Shown: one piece after another, positions 12,713-23,980 of the stretch
Numbering within the stretch: position 1 is the first letter of the stretch
Layout: every line of letters begins with the position of its first letter
Origin: Bretschneidera sinensis
Taxonomy: Eukaryota; Streptophyta; Magnoliopsida; Brassicales; Akaniaceae
NCBI GenBank assembly: GCA_023935145.1
Contig: CM043698.1
Location: 38,456,001-38,520,000, forward strand
Reading direction: 5' to 3'
DNA: 64,000 nucleotides
Program-made: the position numbers and the translations under genes
Notes under the pieces: model-generated
Told to the model about the DNA's origin: nothing
The model's input: only the letters and a program-made list of their open reading frames with translations
Databases searched by the model: none

Positions 12713-13150
12713 GGGATCAAGAATCTTCAACTCACGTTTACTTAACAGAAACCTTTCAAAAATGCAAAAATAAAAAAGCACCAATTGTAGGTAGTATAAA
12801 TGATAGATCAAACTAGAAGCTTGAGATCCCCAGTTGATACGCATCAGAATTAAGAAACCCTGAATAACAGTACTACTATAAACGGTTATCTAGGACACAT
12901 GATCTCCCAACGTTAATCATTGAACAAACCTAAAACAATGCTAAAACAGGACTATCCAGAAAAGGGGGTCGCCTCTCATGTTACACCCGAAAGGGTAAAT
13001 GTCTTAACATGGTACACATAATTACCAAATCTACGCAGATACATGTATACATACGGAAGTGCAATATAAAAACCTACCCTATCTCATACAGAGTAAACAT
13101 ATGCTGACAGAACAGACCACCTATTGCTTGTTGGTGTTCTACGTGCAATG
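12713..13150. other. 3' flank of the NAC gene
   Basis: Non-repetitive sequence between the end of the tandem array and the stop codon of the minus-strand NAC gene. No reading frame is recognised. It probably contains the NAC 3' untranslated region. Confidence 0.5.
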
Positions 13151-16100
13151 TCAAGAATGTAGGCACCTCCAAACCCCAATGAAGATTATGGGCAACATCA
13201 TAACAAGGAAAATACTGACTACATAACCTAATGAAGAACTTGAGCCAGGAGGACGCTTGGGCAGTCCCTCTGAAGAAATCGATGGCCCTGTTTGAGATCC
13301 CCCCGATTCACCATGATTCGGTCTTAACCTCAGCTTTCCAGAACATACTTCAGCAATTTCCTGGCTCTCATCAAACTTGAGCATCTGCCTCTCATTCTCC
13401 AACTCATCAAAGGCAGGTGTTTGTTCTAAAGCTTCTTCCTTAACCTGCACGAGATGATATTTTAAGGCTCAGTAAGTAAATAATGGATATCTACAGAGTT
13501 TTGAACAGTAACTTTTTTAAATGAACCTTACCTCACTAATAGTTGATTGTATTTCATTTTTTTCTTCAATGTGACGTGCATCTCTCTCCTTGCAGTTATC
13601 AGCTGATGTGGACAACGTTTTCATTTGCAGACGGATTCTCCTAGGAGCAGTGCCCTGGTTAACAAAGTTGTCTGAATATGGTCGATGTTGAGGCTGCCGG
13701 GTTCTAATCTTGATTCCAATTCCACCAACGGAATCACCACTGCTACAGAGCGTGTCTGTGACCTCCCTAGCCTGCATTTACCATTATTACAAACATTAAA
13801 AAAAAAAGTATGAAATGCATACCAACAGAACTTGAACATTAGCTTTGCCAAATGACCTTTACCTTAGTAACAGCTGATTGTACTTCTTCTTCACTCTGGC
13901 TCAAATCTGTCTCCTTCTTGTTGTCAATTGACATGGGTGAAGGTTTCAACTGTAGACGGATTCTCCTAGGAGCATTGCCCTGGGTTTCAAAGTTGTCTGA
14001 ATTTAGTGAACATTGACCGACATGCAAGTTACCATCAGGGTACACAAGATTTCTCGGACTTGTTAACTGTTCCAAATTATTGTAATTACGATGAAATGAA
14101 CCCATGGCAGAATCAGTAGATGAATCATCTTTCCCAACAACTGTGTCATAATGTAATCCTTGGACATGGCCTGATCCAAATGAAGTTTGCATCAGCAGCA
14201 ATTCCTTGCCATCAATATGCTCATTAAACCATGTGGTAGCTCCAAGCTCTGGACCATACTGGTGTACATGCGAACCATGACAGTCAATTTTAATGCATCA
14301 GTTATAATATATTATACTCTACCAATCAATCAACTATGTCAAATAGCCTTTTAAGAAACTACAAAAGATGAATACTACCATAATGCCAACAATACAAAGT
14401 CTACAGGTGTGCTAGTTCAACAGGAAACAGACAAACAGCTACAATTAACCGATATAGTGGCTTACAAGCTACTGGGAGGTTATTTTTTTACCTGTTCGTG
14501 GGCCATTTCGGTGTCTGTGTAGCTGTATGTACCATTATCTTTAAGCAATGAGTTATATGGTGGTACTGTCTGCAACATACATGCATTTGCAGACAACTGC
14601 ATATCACTTCGAACAACTGAATTATTCTGACTAGTTGACTCCTCACAGGACCACTCATCATGGTTATTGAATACCTCATCCAACAACTCTTTCAAGGATA
14701 CATCCTGTTCACTGGTGCCATCCTGAAAAAGCAGTCCACTATTATTGTTGCCAAAATCGTTGGCATAAGGTGAATTCATGTATGAAGCTAGATCTGCTTG
14801 AATATGTGACTGCAATGGCGGAAATACTTCGCAACCAATTTGACCACACATGGGCTCGCGTAAATTTGAGTTTTCTCCCAGCAGTTGGTATTCCTAGAGT
14901 AAAAGCAATGAAATAAAAAGCTCTGGTCATTGTAACGTTCATAATGCTAACTTTTTTATATAAAGGCAGAGAATGATAGATACAGCAAAGCAGAAACATA
15001 GAAAAGCAATCCACTTCCCACCTCTATAGCTGTTTCTTCTGCAAAGGGATATTCTGCATCAGAAGTCATATGACTATTGCCACTGCACTCATTAGTTACT
15101 AGAGCATTAGGGGTCGCATTGTTAGACTTATCGGTCAACCACCTCTTTATACCTTCAAATTTCTTCTCAACTTGCATACTAGATGTAGCTGTTTCTTGGA
15201 CTAGGTCAGACGACGTGTCATCCGGAGAAGATTTTGTTGTGGTAGGAGAGAATCCAGTTTGTTCTACTTCATCATACTTTGGACCATCAATCCTCTCATC
15301 CAGCCTGTGGAACAGCCGACACAGTACGAAGGCAGCCTAAATGATGCGAAAAGAGGAATAGAATGAGAAGTCAGATATTATAGCTGCACCTGAGATATGA
15401 AAGATATCTAAACTAATCATAGAAACAGCATTAGCATGGCTATTAGCACATTCCAACAATGAATGTTAGGCCATTCCATATCCACAATCAAATTGTCATC
15501 GTGTTTACGGAATTTCATCAAAGTTTAATCCCTTTGAAAAGTTTAGCAATGAGATACACAACCCGATTTAAAATCGAAGGATATATTGAAAAGTTAAGAC
15601 AGGCTAAAGACTTCACAGACATTTGAGAGTGATTGAAATTTAATGGACAGGAGATTAACGAATCCATACAAAAACATTAAGGAGGAGCTTAAGAAGAGAA
15701 AGGCAGGTCAAACACACAGGCACACAGCCAAATACCCTAAAGAAAAAGATTAGAAATCTTCATGAGACGAAATTAAGACATAATCTGTTTTAGCATTTTG
15801 AGGATGCTTTTGCTGCTTCTGAAAACTTACAAAATGCTTGCTTCTGCATTCAAAATGGTGAGGTGGGCGTAGAATTTATTTTTTTTAAAGAAAAAAAAGC
15901 GTGCCTAGAATGTCATGAAATAAACAGTGCTATAGTAGTGTACAACCTTGTCATAGCTCTAAAGTAGAACATCAGAGAAGAAAAGCTCAAGTAGAAGTCA
16001 TATGAAAAAAAAAAAACAAAATTGAAGGCAAACAAAGAGAGAGGGACCTGGCCCGGGCCAGTGCCATCAAGGTCCTTCTGGGTGGCGCGGTACTCGTGCA

Positions 16101-16770
16101 TGATCCAGTTGGTGCGCTGACCCTTGGGGGCACGTCCTCTGTGGAAGACCAACGTCTTCTTCATCCCTATCAACGCCTTCCTCGACTTTATGGTCCGATC
16201 CTTACCCGTCGCTTTCCAGTAGCCAGCGTCTGTGGCCCTGTTTGAACGATGCCCGTTGGGGTACTTCCTGTCCCGAGGGCAGAAGAAGAACCACTCTGGA
16301 TCATCCGTCTTTATCACCGACAGCCCTATCCATCCAATTCCAAAAAACAAATTGCACTATATTTCTTTTGAGAGTGAAATGGAAAAGAAAAAAAGAATCT
16401 TGTATTTTCAGGAGAATTGCGAGATGCAGAACTTATGAATTATTCGTCATTCGGTATGCGGGAATAAAGGATATGAAATTGACGTTCTAATTAAGGAATC
16501 TAATAGATTCAGAATTTTTTACCCCTTTTTTTCTTATGGAGTGTCTAATTTAAAGAAAAATAATGATAGAGCATCGAAAAAATGGGGGAAAAGAGAAGAC
16601 GAACCAGGTAAATCCCAAGGCTCCCATTTGCAGACATCGATCTCCGGGATGACCTGGACATCGGAATCACGGCCATTGATCTTCAACCTCAGGTAGTGAT
16701 TTATAAGCTCCTCGTCCGTCGGCCTGAATCTAAAACCCAGAGGCAGCGACTCCATCGATAACACTGCCAT
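13151..16770 (-). CDS. Tail-anchored NAC transcription factor, NTL9-like, 7 exons
   Basis: Exons in transcript order are 16770-16605, 16325-16048, 15336-15022, 14893-14492, 14258-13863, 13771-13532 and 13444-13151. All junctions are GT/AG and the frame gives 696 residues. Residues 6 to about 160 are a complete NAC DNA-binding domain with [71 protein letters not shown] and WIMHEYR. A long acidic, Ser/Asn-rich regulatory region follows. Residues 671-694 ([20 protein letters not shown]) form one C-terminal membrane helix. NAC factors of this class (NTM1-like) are held at membranes and released by proteolysis under stress or immune signals. The NAC domain agrees closely with NTL9-type proteins. 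Exons 5 and 6 carry a duplicated module around [14 protein letters not shown] and [14 protein letters not shown]. Family and topology are firm; the release mechanism is inferred from the family. Confidence 0.95.
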
Positions 16771-16916
16771 CTTCTTCTACCAGATCCTACCTTCTATTAC
16801 GATAAGTGATGGTTATCTAGCTACGTAGGCTTGGCTTTCTCTCTCTCTGGACGATTTCTTGCTGAGCTCAATTATGTACAGAAACATGTAATATACTACT
16901 GTAGCTCTCATGCTCG

Positions 16917-16922
16917 TTTATA
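16917..16922 (-). promoter_or_regulatory. Candidate TATA box of the NAC gene
   Basis: TATAAA in the context CATATAAACG reads on the minus strand about 147 bases upstream of the NAC start codon. The transcript start is unknown, so this is a positional guess. Confidence 0.3.
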
Positions 16923-16929
16923 TGCTAGA

Positions 16930-18780
16930 CCTAAAGTGAACTCCGTTTCTCTTAGGAGGTCGTAAGGGCTGTGGTCAAAGCCAATGGAATCACGACAACT
17001 TATGCATTGCACGTGTGCCTTACCACCAGGATTCCATTTACCGCGTTGCTGGAACTTTTCAGTTTTTAACTCAGTCCTTCCATTTTACTATAATTACTAA
17101 ATAACCTGTCAAATGCCTTTTGCTTTTTAGCAGCATGGTTTTGGCTTATCCTCCTCTGCCTATTGCGGAATTGCTTTAGTGTTTATGTTGTAACAATAAT
17201 GTCGTGATAAAAGTGTTAACGGGATAAATGTAGTATAGTATTTATTAAATTTTGTTTTTAGAGTTAATTTTAATAATTAAATTGTTTAATAAAATTATTT
17301 GTGAAAGTGTCATAAGCTTGTAGTTATATAAAATGTCTAAAATGGATATAATAATGAAAACATTTATAAATAAAATTTTTGAACTCTTATCATTTTTTTG
17401 TATTAATAGTTTTTTATATTTTAACGATAGTAAATAAATATTATCTTATAACATATTACAAAAATATGCACAAACCATATATGGCATAATAAATAAAATA
17501 TGAAGAGTATTTAAGAGTATTAACATTTTAATAAAATAGTATATTAAATAATAAAATACCATAACACATACCACAATATAAATAAGATCCATAAATATTT
17601 TATAGTGTACAGTTTGGAATATCGTCAAACTCTCAAAATTTTCAACAGAACATACATAGAAATAAATGTATAATATTACAAAACTAAACAAGCACAAAAG
17701 AACAAAGTGAAAAAAAGCAAATTAATCTTATGATTAGGGTTTTTGTACATCGGTGAAACATACATAGAAACAAAAGAAAAAAAAATTGAGACTAATTAAA
17801 TATTATTAATAAAATTATGTTTAACAAGATAAAAGCATAAAAAAATATAATTAATTTAATATACATAAATTTTAATTATAAAATAATCCCTTAATATTTC
17901 AAAATTTTAAATTTTAAATTTTAAATTTATTTAAAAAATAATATATTATAAATTTTACTAAAAATGAATTCAACTCAGTTGCTAGGACTACTCTTTATAG
18001 CTTTAAGAATTCAGAGTACACTTAATCAATGCGATTATACACCGTACTTGACCAAACACAAAATATATCAATAATGCTGTGAAAAAGTGAGTTAGCCCAC
18101 GCACCCTAAAGCCATACATAGCATAGGGGAGTGGACACTTTTTAGTTTTATCCTTTTGCTTTTACCCTATTTCTCGTCTACTATTTAATCTAACTGAAAC
18201 TTTTATCTCGATTCATTCACGTGCTCATCTCATACCAAGTGTTTTCTTTTTTTAATAAAAGTCATCGATATTATTAAATTAAAGAAATATCTTTGAGGAC
18301 AAAAAGAATCTCCCTTGTTCAAATACAAAAATCATTAACGGATTTCCATTCCAAATGCTAAATTCATCATTTCTATTCATTTTCAGCAAACTTCACCTTG
18401 CAAGCTCACTATTGCTTATCGTGTCGTATACAAAAAAAAAATCCCAAATTTAAGCGAGCCGGAACCATGATTCCACTGCATGAATTATTTTTTCTCTTAA
18501 AAAAAAATTTCGTCTCCTTATGTTGAGGAGATCATACTAATGTCTAATGTAATAAAGCTGAGGCTATAGATCTTCACGTAATAATGCATAAAAGGTCCTA
18601 CTGTCTTAATTTGCCTTAAAAAAATTAAAAACTTACCAAAACTATATTTAGGGTAGATTTTAATAAAAGTGATACCTTTGTTGCCATCAAATTTTAAAAT
18701 TTTCAATGAAAAGAGTGTAATCATAGCAGAGAGAAATGAGGGGAAAGTTTGCAGCACCATTATCACACCATAGGATAAGT
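16930..18780. other. Intergenic AT-rich DNA, no gene recognised
   Basis: The first 200 bases probably hold NAC promoter sequence. The rest, especially 17,200-17,950, is strongly AT-rich with only random-looking short frames. Neither strand shows coding motifs. Confidence 0.5.
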
Positions 18781-19572
18781 AGTTTCAGGTCAGGGTGAGA
18801 GAAAAAAAGACCATTGAAAAAGATTGCCGGCCCTATAAAGAGCAGCTACCCAGTGAAAGTTTATTCGGCGGGCACATCTGTATAAGTCGTCGAATATTTC
18901 ATACAATGTCTCCTGTCCCAAGTCCCGACCCCAATGATCCTCATGACTGCAGTCCTGTGCTTCCATCTTTCTAGCAGCCTCACAAAGACCCTCTTGAATC
19001 TTGATTCTTGATCTAGGCTATTACCGTTTTATAAGCCTGTTTAGTTAACGTAACTGGGCTCTTCTTTTATTTGTTGTCAACTCGAATCAGAGACTTCTTC
19101 CATCTGAACTTCCAGTAAAAGCCCTAACAGTGTAACAGTACTCATCCACGTAAATTTGTTTCATGAAGTAACTCTGGTTTGAGTTTGATTTTGAGTGTGT
19201 CCATTGATCACACACCAAAATGAATTCCCGAACCCAAACATCTTCCTTACATTTACCATAACAGATTGAACAATAGAGCAAAGCCACATACATTATGAAG
19301 CAATTCCATGTATTCTAAATCAGTTGATGAAAAATAGAGTTATTAACCAATCACCACAAATTTACTGGATAGCTACCCAAAGTAATCATTCATTCCAAAC
19401 AATTGAAACAAATTCTCAACGTGTTCTTGATGTCTCAAAAAGCAAAGGTGTATCAATGTGAGCAATAACCATCAATAGTGCCCCCAAAACAAATAATAAG
19501 GCAGACATTTGTACACAGCATATAGAAAAGGTTTGCTTCTAACTTTGAAATTTTCTTTATATACAGATTTAC
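18781..19572. other. 3' region of the RING-CH gene
   Basis: No independent gene is visible. The portion nearest 19,572 should contain the 3' untranslated region of the minus-strand RING-CH gene. A 68-codon frame at 19,087-19,293 has no recognisable features. Confidence 0.45.
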
Positions 19573-21798
19573 CTACAAACCAGGATGGTACCCAAGATTC
19601 ACGTTTGTTTCCATCCTGTGTACAGCTCTCCTCAAGCTCCATTCATGGCAGAATTCCAAAGTAAGTCGAAGTGCAGTTCCAAGTCCAAGCACAACAATAA
19701 CTCCTGTACAAGGTCTCTCAACATTTAACATCATCAAAGCATACTTACTATTTTGGAAGGAGATCTGCATATCAACAGGACTAGAAGCAATAAAGATGAA
19801 TACCAATTATAATGTTAACAGGGAGTGCAGAGACACCAAGAGTAATGGATATCAGCACATCCAACAATAGACCACCAATGAGGATTGAAAATGCCACCCA
19901 AAGCGGACTGAAACAACCCTGTCAGGGAGATGATTGGGCGCAGAATCAGAGCATTAACACTATTTTCATAACTGTAAGCCAGTAAACATGATACCAGCAG
20001 AATGTCCATAGTTAGCCCCTTACCCTTTCAGGATCTTGCCCTCTAAAGTTTGGATCAATCCTCCAAACCCAGTAATTCGTCTGATCCAGAGAACAATGAA
20101 AGAGTTAATTACAAACTGAGATGCTACAAACAATCAAAATCAAGACTGAAAAACTTGGCACCATTTGGTGTTTTTGCTTAACCAAATACGTTACCAAAAG
20201 CAAAATGGGCACATGGTCATTCATTAATTCACAAGGTTTCCCCCACACAGTATAATCGCTTTTTCACGAATGCAGCATAATGCTTAGTTACCTTGATATA
20301 TCCTGGGCAAAGTTTCTATATCCACAGCTGATTCTATAGGCTAACTTTTAAACCTCAAACACCCAATAGCTAAACTAGGAAAAAACCAATGGCCAGCAGC
20401 CCAGTACGCAGTATGATTGTTGGATACTTGAAAGACTTTCTAAGTTTAGTAACCAACACAATAGTCTATGGGAGTGAAAAACAAACACCAAATATTTATA
20501 TATTTCGATATTATCTTTTTTTATAGTTATATATTTCAATATCATCAGGTGACAATCTTTAATAAGGATAAGTATAGCTATCTAGTTCTAAGTTTTTTGG
20601 TTCTGGAAACACTGTAGTGGGAATCCCCCATAAAGATGAAATGAATAGTGTCAATTACCAAACCTCATGCATGTATTAGATTAGGACTACATGAACAAAT
20701 GCAAACAGTATCTTGGAATTTTTATGATTACTCTCCAAATTCAAGCAGAGAATACTTACACTTGGCTGGGACTCTGGAGGTGGCACATTGACCGCTATTG
20801 CTCTGCATAAATATATCATATTAAAATGTCTTCCAGAACCAAGCTAACTCTAATCATGAATGAATTTAGTGAATGACTTACTTGCATATCTCGCATTGGT
20901 TTGATCCTCTTGTATGAAACCAAGTGTCTATGCATGACCGGTGAGCTTTCGCAAGACCACCACGACATTGACATCCAAGATCTATAAGAACTTCTTCCTT
21001 CTCCTGCTGGCAAACCCTGAACAATAACACGCAAAGAAATTTTTATTGCACCTATTAGGGTGCCAGTTTTATTTTAAAAATCATTAGCGCTCTGTTCATT
21101 TGCATGGAAAACAAAATATGCAGCTGGGAACATAATGTATGTCACCAAGATTACATGACAGTGTGATGGGACGAAAGAAATGCATACAAGAAACCTACAG
21201 GAGTTTAACTTGCCAAGAACATATGCAACAACTTTATCACTGGTGAAGAAAACACATCATTTGATGGCTTGCTAATACAAGACCACAATGGAAGGCAATA
21301 TTCAAAATAGTGTGGTGACATCATTGCTTCTATGACATATCATAGCTTAATTATATTCATGGATTAAAAAAAATAGCGAAAACAGAAAATAAAAAATGCA
21401 TTTGAAACTGAATATGAGATGTATAATTGATAGTATCATTATAACATATGAGAGGTGTGAGTGACATACCTGCATTGGTCATGAGAACTGGAAGTTCTGG
21501 ACAAGTAGCCTTTTTTAGGTGAGGTCATGCAAGGCAATTCGTCTTTACCAGAATCCACAGCTTTCTGAAGCTTCTCTGGGGGTTCATGACTCAGGCCAGA
21601 ATTCCCGTCAGAGACCACAATGGTGAGGAATGTGGGATTTCCCTCGATGGCAGAATCCCCCAATGAGGCTTTGTCACACCCCTCCAGAGGGGTGTTCCCC
21701 TGGTTTTCAAGGTCAGGCATGGGTAAGTCACCAGGTGCAGTGGTGTTTCCATTTGAGCCCTCATTCTTCATCTGATTGTTATTTACAGTGATCACCAT
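19573..21798 (-). CDS. RING-CH (MARCH-type) membrane E3 ubiquitin ligase, 6 exons
   Basis: Exons in transcript order are 21798-21470, 21016-20882, 20802-20760, 20080-20024, 19918-19804 and 19703-19573. All introns are GT/AG and the frame gives 269 residues. Residues 1-108 are a low-complexity acidic/Ser-rich cytosolic region. Residues 109-154 form a C4HC3 RING-CH finger: Cys109-x2-Cys112-x12-Cys125-x-Cys127-x7-His135-x2-Cys138-x12-Cys151-x2-Cys154, with TWFHTRGSNQCEICK at its end. Two hydrophobic segments follow (about 194-215, LWVAFSILIGGLLLDVLIS; and about 221-243 around GVIVVLGLGTALRL), then a conserved-looking tail HEWSLRRAVHRMETNVNLGY. Such proteins transfer ubiquitin to substrates at endomembranes. 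The substrate is unknown. A GT/AG leader intron (22213-21804) is plausible, ending five bases before the start codon. Confidence 0.93.
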
Positions 21799-21803
21799 TA
21801 GTC

Positions 21804-22213
21804 CTGCAGTCCTCAGTTCTCTCCTAATCGATTCAAGAAAAGATTCACCGAGTGAAAACCCTAGAATTGACCTCGTCTCTATGAGTTTTGAAGGTGCTTT
21901 AAAGGTAATTCATCCAGAAAATAGGTTATTTAAAGGCTTAATTCAACCTGGAAATCTTGAATTTAGGTGTAAATATGAGCAATCAATCAAAAAAAGAGAA
22001 CCACAAAACCAGTGTGTCAAAAATCAAACAACCAGATATAGGCTATCTATATATATAGCTGACACCCACGAAACAAGAAGCTATGTTGCAAATTGAAATT
22101 AGTGGATATGATCGATTAGTAGTACAATTCTACTATTCTAGTCCTTACCTTAACAAAACAATACTAAGTAGTACTATAAAATTCATGTAGTAAAAGGAGG
22201 ATCTAAACCTTAC
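21804..22213 (-). other. Probable 5' leader intron of the RING-CH gene
   Basis: On the minus strand a good donor (TTTTCAG then GTAAGG) ends at 22,214 and an acceptor (GACTGCAG) lies just before 21,803, five bases from the start codon. Leader introns at this position are common in plant genes. A cDNA would settle it. Confidence 0.45.
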
Positions 22214-22229
22214 CTGAAAATAGAAGGCA

Positions 22230-23470
22230 GCGCCTTTGAATTCTTGAGCAAAATTAACAAACAGACTTGGGAGTTAGGACGAAGCGGGACAAATAGAAAA
22301 TGATGAAAAAGGGGGATTCGGGTGGTTTCAGAATTTTAAAAGAAATTATAGAATAAGTTAGAAGTTTAATTTAAATCTATATCCAAGTAACCAACGCAAA
22401 AGAATCTTTAATGACGCAACGCCACCGCCGGTATATAAGTAGGGCGCGCCTTTTGTTTCACTTGTAATTTGGCATTTTGCAGTGATCCACAGGCTCCTTA
22501 GCGGTGGACAGGTTCAGTGTTCCACACGAGTTCTTCAATTCTAGTTCTAGAGGTATGCTTAATCTAGGACCTTACCCTAAGCATGAAGACGAATTAAGTT
22601 GTTCCATGGGTATCAATCGGGCCGGGCCCAACGTCTAAAACACTGTCCAAAAGTCCAAAAACTATGGACCTGACCTGTCTATGTAGTAGTAGGCCCCATC
22701 GACAGTTTTGGAATTTGACATGATAGTGACCTTAGTTTGGGGCTTTTGGCCTAAGGTAGACCACATCCTTTTTCTTTACTTTTTCTTTTCTTTTCTTTTG
22801 GTTTATTCCCCTAAATATATCAGATTTTTTTAATTGATAAATTATTAATCATAATTTTTTTTTTTAACGAAAGATTAATCAGAATTGCTAATACCAAATC
22901 CTGCTTCTATACTAATCAGCAGAAGCAGCAGTGAGCCAAAAGAGGAAAGGTGAGGTTGACAACAATGACATTTAAGTGAATCGGTTTACCTTCTAATTAA
23001 AACGATTTTTTGTTATTAAAATAGTTTTTCAAACTCCTTTTGTTTGCATAATAGTTATAAAGTTAAAAATCGTTTGGTGTTTAATAAAATAATTATTTTG
23101 ACACAAATTGTTTTTTAAAAAATTAGTTTTGATTATTTTCAAAATCTAATTATCTATTTTTTAAAAACAAAAACTGTTTTATAGTCTCTTCATACAAGAA
23201 TGATTCTCTCCCTCATAAACTATCAATAAGAAAATCAAAGTGTATTAGTGACAAAAGCATAATCAATAGGAGAGGTGAACCCATTGTGAAGTAATCCTCC
23301 TCTTTAAGCAGGAATAAATAAAAACTCCTTGAATTGCCATGCAAGGCAATTCCTTTATTCCAACAAACAGTAGGCCCATGAGTCCCTATTATATCCAAAA
23401 GCATATCATTTCCAACTTCAAACTGTCTTGCAAAAACACACAGCTTTCCAAATTCTCTTGTTGCCTTAAA
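22230..23470. other. Intergenic DNA with divergent promoter region
   Basis: The part near 22,300-22,450 probably holds the promoter of the minus-strand RING-CH gene. A TATATAAG element at 22,432-22,439 followed by GC-rich sequence could serve either strand. Pyrimidine runs lie near 22,770 and 22,850. No coding sequence is recognised before 23,474. Confidence 0.45.
22998..23192. mobile_element. Possible MITE-like inverted-repeat element
   Basis: The left end (AAAACGATTTTTTGTTATTA) and the reverse complement of the right end (AAAACAGTTTTTGTTTTTAA) are similar, and the AT-rich interior contains further inverted AAAATTAGTTTT-like words. No clear target duplication is visible, so this is only a tentative miniature DNA transposon. 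Confidence 0.3.
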
Positions 23471-23473
23471 ACC

Positions 23474-23980
23474 ATGCCTCAAGAAACAATGAAGACGAGC
23501 CACTCAACTGGTGAAGGAGAGAAGCAGAAACAACTTTATCCCGAAGTCAGAGACATGCTCTCTGCTATAACTCATCGCATTGCTCATCTTCACAAGCCTG
23601 GTTCGAGCCACCAGGAGGATGAGGATGATCATGGAGTGGGAATCGTCACACTTGCAGGAACCAACACTGGAGCCACTATGCGAAGCGAGTTGGATGAGGA
23701 ATCAAGTCCTAAAATCAATGGGGTGTCACCTGCAGTTGATCATCCTGATGCTTTGAACGCCTATGTGAACAGCAATTTCCAAGCAGTCAACAACTCTATC
23801 ATGATGGGTAGCAGCTATAACACCAATGATCCAGGTGTTCACGTGGACATCTCTGATGTTTTTGAACACCATGGCCATAAACCAGATAAGCATGGAAAGA
23901 AGGGAGCAAGGAAGGATAAGGCCTCCTTCAAAAGTGATCACCACTCTGAATCTGATGAACATTCCAATCGAGCTCCTTAA
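23474..23980 (+). CDS. Intronless 168-residue protein of unknown function
   Basis: The frame is open from further upstream (23,339), but the start was set at MPQETMKTSHSTGEGEKQKQ because the preceding residues look like translated leader. The protein is hydrophilic with no signal peptide or membrane segment. Recognisable blocks are LYPEVRDMLSAITHRIAHL (probable helix), GVGIVTLAGTNTGATMRSEL, AYVNSNFQAVNNSIMMGSSY and DPGVHVDISDVFEHHG. It ends in a basic/His-rich tail (HKPDKHGKKGARKDK) followed by SDHHSESDEHSNRAP. Codon use and composition are clearly coding. The NSNFQAVNNSI and DPGVHVDISD blocks read like a conserved plant family, but I cannot name it or its role. A soluble, partly disordered protein is the safest description. 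Confidence 0.75.
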   Translation: MPQETMKTSHSTGEGEKQKQLYPEVRDMLSAITHRIAHLHKPGSSHQEDEDDHGVGIVTLAGTNTGATMRSELDEESSPKINGVSPAVDHPDALNAYVNSNFQAVNNSIMMGSSYNTNDPGVHVDISDVFEHHGHKPDKHGKKGARKDKASFKSDHHSESDEHSNRAP

